Of a DNA stretch of 42,537 nt, positions 1 through 7,994 are shown in pieces (position 1 is the stretch's first letter; the number at the start of each line of letters is the position of its first letter). The translations under genes were made by a program, and so were the position numbers. Source of the stretch: JAKORR01 sp964608495 (GTDB lineage: Bacteria > Armatimonadota > Zipacnadia > Zipacnadales > FEN-943); assembly GCA_964608495.1 (NCBI GenBank), contig CAZSOQ010000007.1, forward strand, positions 1-42,537, written 5' to 3'. The notes below the pieces were generated by a model that saw only the letters and a list, made by a program, of their open reading frames with translations, did not search any database and was not told the DNA's origin.

Positions 1-510
1 TCCCTGAACCTCGCCGCCATCTGGAAGCTGCCGGTGCTGTTCGTATGCGAGAACAACCAGTGGGCGGCCTCGACGTCGGCGCGGATCGCCTTCCCCACCG
101 AGGACATCGCGCCGCGGGCGGCCGGGTACGGCATGCCCGGGGAGATCGTGGACGGCCAGGACGTGGTGGCGGTCTACGAGGTGGCGCGCCAGGCCGCGGA
201 GAGGGCTCGGGCGGGCAAGGGACCGTCGCTGATAGAGGCCAAGACGTTCCGCTTCCAGGGGCACTGTGGCGTGTCCCGACAGCACGAGGAGCCGGAAGCC
301 TGCGAGCGCTGGCGGCAGCGGGACCCGGTGGCCCTGCACGAGCGGCGCGTGCTGGCCGAGAGGGTCATGGATGAGGCGCAGCTTGCGGCCCTGCGCGATG
401 AGGTGCGGGGCGAGATACAGGAGGCCATCGAGTACGCGAAGGCCAGCCCCCTGCCATCCCCCGAGCTAGTCGGCCTGCCGAGCGGGCCGCGGGAGGCCCG
501 AGATGCGTGA
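1..510 (+). CDS. 2-oxoacid dehydrogenase E1 component, alpha subunit (5'-truncated)
   Basis: C-terminal part of a thiamine-diphosphate-dependent E1 alpha subunit, of the pyruvate/acetoin dehydrogenase type, which decarboxylates a 2-oxoacid or acetoin with the beta subunit. The frame is open from the first base, so the gene begins upstream of the window. Visible family motifs are CENNQWAAST, the region DIAPRAAGYGMPG with VDGQDVVAVYEVA, and LIEAKTFRFQGHCG, which corresponds to the conserved YRxxGH segment near the C terminus. About 169 residues are present out of a usual 320 to 360, so the ThDP-binding GDG motif lies outside. The stop overlaps the start of the beta subunit by 8 bases, indicating translational coupling. 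Substrate is uncertain; AcoA-like and PdhA-like proteins cannot be separated from this fragment. Confidence 0.93.
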   Translation, partial: SLNLAAIWKLPVLFVCENNQWAASTSARIAFPTEDIAPRAAGYGMPGEIVDGQDVVAVYEVARQAAERARAGKGPSLIEAKTFRFQGHCGVSRQHEEPEACERWRQRDPVALHERRVLAERVMDEAQLAALRDEVRGEIQEAIEYAKASPLPSPELVGLPSGPREARDA

Positions 511-1465
511 GCTGAGCTACGCGGCGGCTGTCGGCGAGGCCCTGCACGAGGAGATGCAGCGCGACGAGAACGTGTTCCTCATCGGCGAAGACATCGGCAG
601 CGTGCGCGAAGCCGAGGACCTGTTCGCCGAGTTCCGGGCGCGGCGCGTGTGGCAGACGCCCATATCGGAGTCGGGCTTCACGGGGCTGGCAGTGGGCGCG
701 GCGACGGCGGGGCTGCGGCCCGTGGTCGAGATCATGTACTGCGACTTCGTGACTGTCGCGATGGACCAGATCTGCAACCAGGCGGCGAAGCTTCGTCTGA
801 TGTCGGGCGGCAAGGTGACTCTGCCGCTGGTGATCAAGACGCCCGCAGGTTGCGGGACGCGCGAGGGCGCCCACCACAGTCAGAGCCTGGAGGCGTGGTT
901 CGTGCACACGCCCGGGCTGAAGGTGGTCATGCCCTCAACCCCCTACGACGCCAAGGGGCTGCTGAAGTCCAGCATCCGGGACGATGAGCCCGTCGTGTAC
1001 ATCCAGCACCGGCTGCTGCACGCGCAGACGCAGGAGGTACCCGACGGGGAGTGGCTCGTGCCGCTGGGAGAGGCGGACGTGAAGCGCGAGGGCAGTGACC
1101 TGACGGTGGTGGCCTGGTCCTACGCCGTGCCCAAGGTCCTGGCGGCGGCTGAGGCGCTGAGCGACTCGATCAGCCTGGAGGTCGTGGACCCGAGGAGTCT
1201 GGTGCCGCTCGACCTGGCGACGATCCTGGGCTCGGTGCGCAAGACGGGCAGGCTCCTGGTGGTGCACGAGGCGCCGGTGCGAGGGGGCGTGGGGGCGGAG
1301 ATCGTGCGGCAGGTCGTGGCCGAGGGCTTCGGCGACCTGACCGCGGCGCCGCGGGTGCTGGGCGGAGCGAATCTGCCCATGCCTTACAGCCCGCCACTGG
1401 AGGATGCCTGCATACCGCAGATACGGGACATAGCCCTGGCCGCGCGGGAGATGGTGGCGGGGTGA
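503..1465 (+). CDS. 2-oxoacid dehydrogenase E1 component, beta subunit
   Basis: A 320-residue transketolase-like beta subunit that pairs with the upstream alpha subunit to form the ThDP-dependent E1 heterotetramer. The N terminus has the usual pyrimidine-binding fold with LIGEDIG at about residues 26-32. The central segment has GAHHSQSLEAWFVHTPGLKV, followed by VMPSTPYDAKGLL, both hallmark sequences of PdhB/AcoB proteins. The C-terminal transketolase domain begins near residue 195. Length is normal for the family. The ATG lies inside the end of the alpha gene in another frame. The next gene downstream is an FAD oxidoreductase rather than the dihydrolipoyl acyltransferase that often follows, so the E2 and E3 partners must be encoded elsewhere if this is a complete complex. 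Confidence 0.95.
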   Translation: MRELSYAAAVGEALHEEMQRDENVFLIGEDIGSVREAEDLFAEFRARRVWQTPISESGFTGLAVGAATAGLRPVVEIMYCDFVTVAMDQICNQAAKLRLMSGGKVTLPLVIKTPAGCGTREGAHHSQSLEAWFVHTPGLKVVMPSTPYDAKGLLKSSIRDDEPVVYIQHRLLHAQTQEVPDGEWLVPLGEADVKREGSDLTVVAWSYAVPKVLAAAEALSDSISLEVVDPRSLVPLDLATILGSVRKTGRLLVVHEAPVRGGVGAEIVRQVVAEGFGDLTAAPRVLGGANLPMPYSPPLEDACIPQIRDIALAAREMVAG

Positions 1466-1516
1466 GCAGGGCCGGATCGCGACCCCACTAGGCAGCGGAA
1501 GAGGTGAGCTTGCCGG

Positions 1517-2788
1517 ATGTCTGAGCACGAAGCGATGAGCAACGATGTAGACGTGCTGGTGGTGGGCGGCGGGACGGCCGGGCCGATCGCGGCTATCCAG
1601 GCGGCACGGGCGGGAGCGCGGACTCTCCTGATCGAGGCGGGCAGCCAGCTCGGCGGGACGATGACCACGGGGGGCGTGCCCGTGCCCGGCCTGTTCCACG
1701 CCTGGGGAAGGCAGATCATCCGCGGGATCGGCTGGGAGCTGGTGGAGCGCACGGTGGAGCTGGACGGGGGCACCATGCCCGACTTCTCGAAGCCACCCGT
1801 CAGGCACTGGGGCCACCAGGTGTGGCTCAACGAGTACCTGTATGCGGCCCTGGCGGAGGAGGCCTGTCTCGACGCCGGCGTGGAGGTCTGCTACTACGAA
1901 TTCCCCGTCGCGGGCCGCGCGACGACTACAGGCTGGGAGATCGAGGCCGCCGGCAGGGGTGTGCGGCGGACGATCCGCTGCAGGCAGCTTGTGGACTGCA
2001 CCGGAGGCGCCGACGTGGTGGGGATGCTGGGCTTCGCGCGCCTGCGGGAGGACGGGATTCAGCCCGGCACGCTCACCTTCGTCCTGGGCGGCTACAAGGC
2101 TTCGGAGTTGGACGCGGACCTGATCCAGGAGCGCTACGAGCAGGCCCTGCGCGACGGGGTGCTGCAGAAGGGCGACTTCGCGGCCGTGGGCGGGCGGTTC
2201 GTGGGGTTCCTGGGCGGCGGCGGACGCAACCAGAACCACATCTTCGGCGCGGACTCCTCCACGTCCGTGAGCCACACCGCAGCCAATATCGCGGGCCGGC
2301 GATCGCTCCTGCGGCTGCTCCGCTTCATCAGGACGCTTCCCGGGTGCGAGCAGGCCCGCGTGCTCCGGATGCAGCCCGAGACCGCGGCGCGCGAGACCTA
2401 CCGGATCGAGGGAGAGGTAGTCATCACGGTCGAGGATTACACGGGCGGGCGGGTGTTCGAGGACGCCGTCTGCTACGCCTTCTACCCCATTGACCTGCAC
2501 ACGGAGGAGGGCTGCACGCCGGAACCGCTGGCGGAGGGTGTGGTGCCGACGGTGCCGCTGGGCGCGCTGGTGCCCAGGGGCAGCCGGAACCTGATGGTGG
2601 CGGGGCGGAGCGTGAGCAGCGACCGGCTGGCGAATTCGGCCCTGCGCGTGCAGGCCCCGGCGATGGCCATGGGGCAGGCGGCAGGCGCCGCCGCGGCGCT
2701 GGCGGCCCGGGCGGACGCGACGCCGATGGACGTGCCCATGGAGGAGCTTCGCGCCCTGCTGCGCGAGCACGACGCCATCGTCCCGTGA
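1517..2788 (+). CDS. FAD-dependent oxidoreductase (FAD_oxidored family)
   Basis: A 423-residue flavoprotein. The N terminus has the dinucleotide-binding motif VVGGGTAGPIAAIQAARAG (about residues 15-33) ending in the acidic LLIEAG, which contacts the FAD ribose. The next segment, QLGGTMTTGGVP, is typical of the FAD_oxidored group (PF12831-like). The C terminus has the second FAD contact region, with VAGRSVSSD and AMAMGQAAGAAAALA. There is no signal peptide, so it is probably cytoplasmic. GAGGTGAG lies about 10 bases before the chosen ATG; an internal ATG seven codons on is the alternative. It follows the E1 beta gene by 51 bases and may be co-transcribed. The electron acceptor and substrate cannot be told from the sequence, and a role as lipoamide dehydrogenase is unlikely because the CxxxxC disulfide motif is absent. 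Confidence 0.9.
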   Translation: MSEHEAMSNDVDVLVVGGGTAGPIAAIQAARAGARTLLIEAGSQLGGTMTTGGVPVPGLFHAWGRQIIRGIGWELVERTVELDGGTMPDFSKPPVRHWGHQVWLNEYLYAALAEEACLDAGVEVCYYEFPVAGRATTTGWEIEAAGRGVRRTIRCRQLVDCTGGADVVGMLGFARLREDGIQPGTLTFVLGGYKASELDADLIQERYEQALRDGVLQKGDFAAVGGRFVGFLGGGGRNQNHIFGADSSTSVSHTAANIAGRRSLLRLLRFIRTLPGCEQARVLRMQPETAARETYRIEGEVVITVEDYTGGRVFEDAVCYAFYPIDLHTEEGCTPEPLAEGVVPTVPLGALVPRGSRNLMVAGRSVSSDRLANSALRVQAPAMAMGQAAGAAAALAARADATPMDVPMEELRALLREHDAIVP

Positions 2789-2882
2789 CGCCGCCGGGGG
2801 ACGCCGAGGGTCGCCCTGGAGGAACCGGGCGCCGCGGCGATGCGTTGTAGGACAGTGGCGAGGCAGGAACTCGCGTTACATC

Positions 2883-3209
2883 ATGCTACCCGACGTGCGC
2901 TTGTTCCGAGTACGCTGTTCCTCGGGTCGGGCGGGGTCGTGTGTGGCCGTAAGCGGCCTCACCGTAGTGGCTTTCGCGGCCGCAGTAGCAGCCTTCCTCT
3001 TCCCCTTCGCCCACACGGGCTCGCCCGGCCATGATCTGCACACCTGTCCCCTGGATCCGGTCGTGCTCAGCGGCGGCGGCTTCCTACTGCCCGTGGGCGT
3101 GCTACTCACGGCCCTTGCGGCGCTGCGGCTGCTCCCGCCCGCACGGCCGGTCCACGATCGGCGACCAGCTCCTCTGAAGGTCCGCACCCGAGCCCCTCCG
3201 CTGGGGTAG
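2883..3209 (+). CDS. Possible small two-helix membrane protein
   Basis: A 108-residue frame I do not recognise. It contains two strongly hydrophobic stretches: residues about 18-45 (including VVAFAAAVAAFLFPFAH) and about 62-83 (GGGFLLPVGVLLTALAALRLL). They are separated by a short loop with His and Cys residues, and followed by a basic Arg/Pro-rich tail. This pattern fits a small inner-membrane protein. The ribosome-binding site is weak (AGGAA about 11 bases upstream); a GTG at 2940 is an alternative start that would drop the polar N terminus. In such GC-rich DNA a chance hydrophobic frame is possible, so I regard this as a candidate only. Confidence 0.4.
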   Translation: MLPDVRLFRVRCSSGRAGSCVAVSGLTVVAFAAAVAAFLFPFAHTGSPGHDLHTCPLDPVVLSGGGFLLPVGVLLTALAALRLLPPARPVHDRRPAPLKVRTRAPPLG

Positions 3210-3223
3210 TGGCTTGCGCCGGA

Positions 3224-3255
3224 GGCGGATGGGGCGGCGTTGCCGCCCGTCCGCC
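3224..3255 (+). other. Hairpin upstream of the prepilin-type gene
   Basis: A two-part inverted repeat: GGCGGA (3224-3229) pairs with TCCGCC (3250-3255), and inside it GGGCGGC (3232-3238) pairs with GCCGCCC (3242-3248) over a 3-base loop. It lies just after the small membrane-protein frame and about 40 bases before the prepilin start. It could end transcription of the upstream frame or fold in the 5' leader of the prepilin mRNA. There is no T-run after it. Confidence 0.4.
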
Positions 3256-3297
3256 GGCTGAGACCCCAACCACTGCCTCGGTAAAGGAGGGAGCGTC

Positions 3298-3966
3298 ATG
3301 CTCCATCTTCGGGACCGTCCCTCGGGACGGGGATTCACGCTTATCGAGCTGCTGGTCGTGATCGCGATCATCGCGATCCTGGCAGCTATCCTGTTTCCGG
3401 TCTTCGCCCGGGCGAGGGAGAAGGCCCGCCAGGCGAGCTGTCTGAGCAACGTCAAGCAGATCAGCCTGGCGATGATGATGTACCTGGACGACTACGACGA
3501 GCAGTTCGTAACCTGCGATGCGGTGTACCGGTGGTACTACCCCCTGCAGCCCTACGTGAAGAACGGGCAGGTGTTCAAGTGCCCATCTCTGAAGGGCGAC
3601 GCGAGCAACCCGGACACGGACTACACGCTGAGCGGGCTCTTCGCCCACGGGATGGCACTGGCGTGCTTCGACCGCCCCGCTGAGACGATCATGGTGGCCG
3701 AGCGCGAGAAGGGCTGCGGCTACGAAGGCTTCCACCCCTGGCCAGCGGCCGGCGGCAACTGGGACGACCTCGACACGTATGTGGCGGGCGACGGGCATAA
3801 CTGGCTGGTAGACCACATCGCCAAGGAGAGGCACAACGGCGGGTCCAACTACGGCTTCGCGGACGGGCACGCCAAGTGGTACAAGTGGGACAGCACGGTC
3901 GAGCCCCCGCTGCCCGGCATGTTCAACCCTAGCCGGATCGTGCCGTCGGTCTACGGCTGGGGGTAG
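3298..3966 (+). CDS. Prepilin-type N-terminal cleavage/methylation protein with H-x9-DG C-terminal motif
   Basis: A 222-residue type II secretion/type IV pilin-like protein. The leader is short and basic. The processing site is RG^FTLIELLVVIAIIAIL: Gly12/Phe13 is the expected prepilin-peptidase cut and Glu17 becomes Glu5 of the mature protein. The hydrophobic helix continues into ILFPVFARAREKARQ and then CLSNVKQISLAMMMYLDDYD, the DUF1559-like arrangement abundant in Armatimonadota and Planctomycetes. Near the C terminus HNGGSNYGFADG gives an exact H-x9-DG motif. The start is supported by AAAGGAGGG close upstream. Such proteins are usually present in large paralogous families and their role (pseudopilin or surface protein) is unproven. 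No secretion or pilus assembly genes lie nearby, so it looks like an isolated copy. Confidence 0.93.
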   Translation: MLHLRDRPSGRGFTLIELLVVIAIIAILAAILFPVFARAREKARQASCLSNVKQISLAMMMYLDDYDEQFVTCDAVYRWYYPLQPYVKNGQVFKCPSLKGDASNPDTDYTLSGLFAHGMALACFDRPAETIMVAEREKGCGYEGFHPWPAAGGNWDDLDTYVAGDGHNWLVDHIAKERHNGGSNYGFADGHAKWYKWDSTVEPPLPGMFNPSRIVPSVYGWG

Positions 3967-4014
3967 ACAGGAGCGGACCACGTGGGTCGCGCCGGGTCTC
4001 TTCGGCCCGGCATG

Positions 4015-4061
4015 GCCGCGGTCGCCCGCCGGCGAAGGCGAGTCCGGCGGGCGGCCGTGGC
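4015..4061 (+). repeat. Long stable hairpin after the prepilin-type gene
   Basis: An 18-base arm (4015-4032) and its partner (4044-4061) can pair along their full length in RNA with only two G-U wobbles, closing an 11-base loop. A smaller inverted repeat, GCCGGG/CCCGGC (3991-3996 and 4006-4011), precedes it. The hairpin sits 48 bases after the prepilin stop and about 160 bases before znuA. There is no T-tract, so it is either a factor-dependent terminator, an mRNA 3'-end stabiliser or a structured leader. The rest of 3967-4218 shows nothing I can assign. Confidence 0.5.
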
Positions 4062-4218
4062 ACGGCGCGCCGCGGGTGCATCTGGGGGCCTTCCCCACGC
4101 TCCCCGGGGCCGCGGAAGGGGCGTTTGAGGCAACAGGCCGACTCGCGGTAAACTACCCGTGACCTGCAGTACCCCCGGGTCCGGCCGTGTCGGCATGGTC
4201 GGGCCTGGTGATTGTCCT

Positions 4219-5172
4219 ATGCGCCCGAATCACCTGCTCCTGGCTGCCGTGGCGCTTGCCGCTCTGGGGTCGTGTGCGCGACAGAGCGGAAGCAAGGGTA
4301 CTGCGCCGCCGGGGCCCGGGGGCACCCAGGCGACGCTGGCCGCGGTAGTCAGCATTCCCCCGCAGGCGTACCTCGTGGAGCGCGTCGGCGGCGGCCTGGT
4401 GTCGGTGCAGGTGCTGGTGGCGCCGGGCCAGTCGCCCCATACCTACGAGGCCACGCCGAGTCAGATGGCGGCCCTGGAGAGGGCGGACGTGTATTTCAGC
4501 ATCGGCGTGCCCTTCGAGAAGGCGCTGCTGAGGAAGATCGGGAGGTCCATGCCGGGGCTGAACGTTGTGGATACGCGGCAGGGCATACGGCTGCGGGCCA
4601 TCGAGGCCCCCAGCCACGGCGCGGTGGAGGCCCACGGTGACGCCGGCGAGGCCCAGGGCGCCCCGGACCCTCACTTCTGGCTGGACCCGCGCTTGGCCAA
4701 GACCCAGGCGCGCACCATGCGCGACGCCCTCGCGCGGCTGGACCCTTCGCACCGGGCGGTCTACGACCGCAACCTGGCGGCGCTGGAGGGTGACCTGGAC
4801 CGGGTCCACAGCGAGATCGCGGCCAGGCTCGCGCCGGTGCAAGGGCGGGAGATGGTGGTGTTCCACCCGGCCTATGGCTACTTCGCCGACGCCTACGGGC
4901 TCAAGCAAGTGGCCCTGGAAGTGGAGGGCAAGGAGCCGTCGGCGCGTCAGCTTGCGCAGACCATCGAGCGGATCCGGCAGGCCCGCGTCCGTGCGGTCTT
5001 CGTTCAGCCCGAGTCCTCGACGGCCACGGCCGAGGCGATCGCCGACGAGATCGGCTGTGAGGTCGTGCGCCTCGACCCCTTGGCCCGAGACTACACCGGC
5101 AACCTGCGGGAGATGGCGGAGAAGGTGCGGGCGAGTCTGATGGGGCCGCCCGCGGGAGGTGGCAGCGAGTGA
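4219..5172 (+). CDS. znuA: Zinc ABC transporter, substrate-binding lipoprotein
   Basis: Cluster A-I metal-binding protein that delivers zinc (or a similar divalent metal) to the ZnuBC permease at the outer face of the membrane. The ATG at 4219 gives a clear lipoprotein signal with lipobox LGSC (Cys19); a GTG 20 codons upstream (4159) would put non-signal residues in front and is less likely. Predicted metal ligands are His74 (PHTYEATP), His152 (DPHFWLDP), His216 (FHPAYGYF) and Asp286. Three histidines rather than two favour zinc over manganese. The His-rich loop before His152 is very short (SHGAVEAHGD). Length is 317 residues. The stop overlaps the ATPase start by 4 bases. I see no Zur gene or clear Zur box. 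Confidence 0.93.
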   Translation: MRPNHLLLAAVALAALGSCARQSGSKGTAPPGPGGTQATLAAVVSIPPQAYLVERVGGGLVSVQVLVAPGQSPHTYEATPSQMAALERADVYFSIGVPFEKALLRKIGRSMPGLNVVDTRQGIRLRAIEAPSHGAVEAHGDAGEAQGAPDPHFWLDPRLAKTQARTMRDALARLDPSHRAVYDRNLAALEGDLDRVHSEIAARLAPVQGREMVVFHPAYGYFADAYGLKQVALEVEGKEPSARQLAQTIERIRQARVRAVFVQPESSTATAEAIADEIGCEVVRLDPLARDYTGNLREMAEKVRASLMGPPAGGGSE

Positions 5173-5930
5173 GCAAGGTGTCGGCGATCGCGGTACACGA
5201 TCTGTCCTTTGCCTATGACGGCCCACTGGTGCTGCGAGACGTCAACCTGACGGTTCAGGAAGGGGAGTTCGTGGGCATCGTGGGGCCCAACGGTGGCGGC
5301 AAGACCACGCTGCTGAAGCTGATCCTGGGCCTGCTGGAGCCGACAGGGGGCGAGGTGCGCGTGTTCGGGGAGCGGCCGCAGAAGGCACGGCGACGCTGTG
5401 GGTATGTGCCCCAGGTCTTCCACTACGACCGCCAGTTCCCGGTCACTGTGGAGGACGTGGTGCTGATGGGGAGGCTGGGGTGCGGGCCGGGGCTGGGCCC
5501 GTACAGCCGAGCCGACCGGCGCGCCGCCGAGGAAGCCCTGGCGCAGGTCGGCCTCGCGGACCTGGGCGGGCGATCGTTCGCTGATCTGTCCGGCGGCGAG
5601 CGACAGAGGACGCTGGTGGCCCGCGCGCTGACGACCCATCCCGATCTGCTGATGCTGGACGAGCCGACGGCGAACGTGGACGCGGCAGCCGAGGGCGAGC
5701 TCTACCGGCTCCTGGGCGAACTGAACCGGACAATGACGATCGTGGTGGTGACCCACGACCTGGCCTTCGTGTCCGGGTCGCTCAAGAGCGTGATCTGCGT
5801 TAGCTGCAACGTCGTGCGCCACGCCACCGTGGACATCCGGGACGTGACCAGCGTCCTCCTGGAGGGCCTGTACGGGGGCGAGGTGAAGATGGTGCGGCAC
5901 GACCAGACGTACCCGGAGGAGCGGGAGTAA
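5169..5930 (+). CDS. znuC: Zinc ABC transporter, ATP-binding protein
   Basis: A 253-residue ABC ATPase powering metal import. Motifs in order: Walker A GPNGGGKTT with Lys45, Q-loop in GYVPQVFHYDRQFP, signature LSGGERQR from Leu140, Walker B LLMLDEPTANVD with Asp164 and Glu165, and H-loop His196 in VVTHD. The Q-loop and the C-terminal sequence resemble the Mn/Zn importer class rather than amino-acid or sugar ATPases. It starts at a GTG that overlaps the znuA stop (GTGA) and its TAA overlaps the permease ATG by one base (TAATG), so the three genes are almost certainly translated as one unit. Confidence 0.96.
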   Translation: MSKVSAIAVHDLSFAYDGPLVLRDVNLTVQEGEFVGIVGPNGGGKTTLLKLILGLLEPTGGEVRVFGERPQKARRRCGYVPQVFHYDRQFPVTVEDVVLMGRLGCGPGLGPYSRADRRAAEEALAQVGLADLGGRSFADLSGGERQRTLVARALTTHPDLLMLDEPTANVDAAAEGELYRLLGELNRTMTIVVVTHDLAFVSGSLKSVICVSCNVVRHATVDIRDVTSVLLEGLYGGEVKMVRHDQTYPEERE

Positions 5931-6844
5931 TGGAGTTCCTCGGCGCCGTGGGCCAACACGCCTTCCTTCAGTACGCGCTCGCAGCGGGGCTGCTCGCGAG
6001 CATCGCCTGTGGCGTGGTGGGGAGCTATGTGGCGGCCCGCCGCATCACGTACCTTGCCGGGGGCATTGCCCACTCGGTGCTGGGCGGGATGGGGGCGGCC
6101 AGGTACCTGCAGGTGGTCTACGGCTGGGAGTGGCTGCATCCCCTGCAGGGCGCCGTGGTGGCCGCGCTGCTGGCCGCCGGTATCATCGGCTGGGTCACCC
6201 TGCGCAGCCGGCAGCGGGAGGATACGGTGATCAGCGCTCTGTGGGCCGTGGGCATGGCCACGGGCATCCTGTTCATCTGGCGCACGCCCGGCTACAGCGA
6301 GAACCTGATGAGCTACCTCTTCGGCAACATCCTGATGGTCAGCGCCACCGAGCTGTGGCTCGTGGCCGGGCTGGACGCCCTCGTGCTTGTTGCGTCGCTG
6401 CTGTGCTACAAGCAACTCGTGGCCGTGTGCTTCGACGAGGAATTCGCCCGTCTGCGCGGGGTGCCGGTCGAGTTCTACTACCTGCTGCTGCTGGGCCTGA
6501 CCGCGCTCACGGTCGTGCTGCTGGTGACAGTCGTGGGCCTGGTGATGGTCGTCGCGCTGCTGAGCCTGCCGGTCGCCATCGCGGGGCACTTCTCGCGCTC
6601 GCTCAAGCAGGTGATGGTCATCGCCGCGGTGCTCAGCGCCGCCTTCACGACGCTGGGCCTGGCGGCCAGCTACGGGGCCGACATGCCGTCCGGGGCGGTA
6701 ACGATAGTGATGGCGGGCGCCGCCTACCTGCTGGTGGCGGTGGGTGTGGGGCTGGGCGCGCGGGCCCGGCGCCGACGGGGGAGCCCGCCCGCTAGCCCGC
6801 CTCAGGCCACGCCCTGCGAAGGACCCGGTCCGCAGGGAATCTAG
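5930..6844 (+). CDS. znuB: Zinc/manganese ABC transporter, permease protein
   Basis: A 304-residue ABC-3 family integral membrane protein forming the metal channel. About eight hydrophobic helices are visible, starting with FLQYALAAGLLASIACGVVGSYV. The conserved RRITYLAGGIAHSVLGG follows at about residues 33-48 and is diagnostic of the ZnuB/MntB/SitC group. EEFARLRGVP at about residue 170 is the ATPase-coupling loop. The last 30 residues are a polar Arg/Pro/Gly-rich tail with no helix. It is the last gene of the znuA-znuC-znuB operon. The next gene starts 28 bases after its stop and could be read through. Confidence 0.95.
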   Translation: MEFLGAVGQHAFLQYALAAGLLASIACGVVGSYVAARRITYLAGGIAHSVLGGMGAARYLQVVYGWEWLHPLQGAVVAALLAAGIIGWVTLRSRQREDTVISALWAVGMATGILFIWRTPGYSENLMSYLFGNILMVSATELWLVAGLDALVLVASLLCYKQLVAVCFDEEFARLRGVPVEFYYLLLLGLTALTVVLLVTVVGLVMVVALLSLPVAIAGHFSRSLKQVMVIAAVLSAAFTTLGLAASYGADMPSGAVTIVMAGAAYLLVAVGVGLGARARRRRGSPPASPPQATPCEGPGPQGI

Positions 6845-6872
6845 AGCACCGCCAGGGAGGCGGGATCGCGCC

Positions 6873-7919
6873 ATGCAGGCACCCATCGGCTGCGCCGTCA
6901 TCGGCTATGGCCCTCTGCACAACTTCGGCTGGGCCCATTGCGCCTGGATCCAGGCCACGCCGGAGCTGCGGCTCGTGGCCGTGTGCGATCTGGACCCCGA
7001 GCGCACGGCCGCGGCCCGCGAGGCCTTCCCAGGCATCCGCACCTGCAACGACCCGTCGGAGCTGTGGGCCGATGAGGACGTGCAGCTCGTCTCCATCGTC
7101 ACGCCGCACTTCACGCACTGCCCACTGACGCTGGAGGCTTTCGCGGCGGGCAAGCACGTGGTCGTCGAGAAGGCCATGTGCCTGAGCGTGGCAGAGGCCA
7201 CGGCGATGGTGGAGGCCGGACGGCGGGCGGGCCGGATGCTGGCCGTCCACCACAACCGCCGTCACGACGGCAACTTCCGCCGCATCAAGGAGATCGTCAG
7301 CAGTGGGGCCATCGGGGACGTGTTCCACATCGAGCTGTCGGCGGGCGGGTACTACGAGCCACAGAACGGGTGGTATCGGGAGAAGGACAAGTCGGGCGGG
7401 GGGTTCTACTTCTGGGGCCCGCACGCCGTGGACTGGGTGCTGGAGCTGGTACCCGAGCGCATCGCGGGCGTCAACGGCTTCTTCCACAAGCTCGTCTGGC
7501 ACGGCATGAGCAACGAGGACCAGACGCGGGCGGTGATCCGCTTCGAGAACGGCACGGTGGCGGATGTGACATGGTCCACCATCGCCGCAGTGGGCAAGCC
7601 GCTGTGGCGCATCCTGGGGACCCGGGGCGGCATCCTGGACACGGGCGCGGGAGGCAATGTCGGCTACCAGGAGCGGATTAGCGGGCCGCCGGGCGGGAAC
7701 CTTACGCTGGTCGCCGTGGACGAAGGGGGCCGGCGCGAGACGCAGGTGCCTTACCTCGAGTCGGACTGGAACAGCTACTGGCAGGACGTCGCGGATCACC
7801 TGCTGCGCGACGGGCCGGTGCCGGTGTCGGGGGAGTTCGGGCGTCGGGTGATCGGGATCTTCGAGGCAGCCGAGCGATCCTCGCTGTCCGGGCAGACGGA
7901 GCGCGTGCCCTACGAGTAG
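6873..7919 (+). CDS. Gfo/Idh/MocA family oxidoreductase
   Basis: A 348-residue NAD(P)-dependent dehydrogenase, probably acting on a sugar or cyclitol hydroxyl. The N-terminal Rossmann fold has VIGYGPLHNFGW and ends its second strand in VAVCDLDPERT. The catalytic segment that usually reads EKP is EKA here (Glu99-Lys100-Ala101), with the lysine retained. The second catalytic motif GPHAVDWVLEL keeps His184 and Asp187. The start at 6873 is preceded by GGGAGGCGGG; upstream in-frame codons would run into znuB and are rejected. It sits between the zinc importer and the 1212-residue secreted protein, 75 bases ahead of the latter, and may be co-transcribed with it. Substrate unknown. Confidence 0.92.
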   Translation: MQAPIGCAVIGYGPLHNFGWAHCAWIQATPELRLVAVCDLDPERTAAAREAFPGIRTCNDPSELWADEDVQLVSIVTPHFTHCPLTLEAFAAGKHVVVEKAMCLSVAEATAMVEAGRRAGRMLAVHHNRRHDGNFRRIKEIVSSGAIGDVFHIELSAGGYYEPQNGWYREKDKSGGGFYFWGPHAVDWVLELVPERIAGVNGFFHKLVWHGMSNEDQTRAVIRFENGTVADVTWSTIAAVGKPLWRILGTRGGILDTGAGGNVGYQERISGPPGGNLTLVAVDEGGRRETQVPYLESDWNSYWQDVADHLLRDGPVPVSGEFGRRVIGIFEAAERSSLSGQTERVPYE

Positions 7920-7936
7920 AGGCCCGGGGCCTGGAA

Positions 7937-7947
7937 GGCACCGTGCC
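7937..7947 (+). promoter_or_regulatory. Palindrome GGCACCGTGCC, possible operator
   Basis: A perfect 11-base palindrome (GGCAC, central C, GTGCC) in the 75-base gap before the 1212-residue gene, 47 bases upstream of its ATG. The same 11 bases occur at 27937-27947, again in an intergenic gap, before the sugar-isomerase gene. This could be a shared operator or chance in GC-rich DNA. Confidence 0.25.
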
Positions 7948-7994
7948 GGCGGCGACGAAGGCCCAGTCCACCGCCGTCGAGGAGGGAGCCCGCG

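Noticed and set aside
935..2770. 611-codon minus-strand open frame
   Set aside because: Lies opposite the E1 beta and FAD oxidoreductase genes; its translation is His/Arg/Gln/Pro-rich low-complexity sequence without motifs. A GC-bias shadow.
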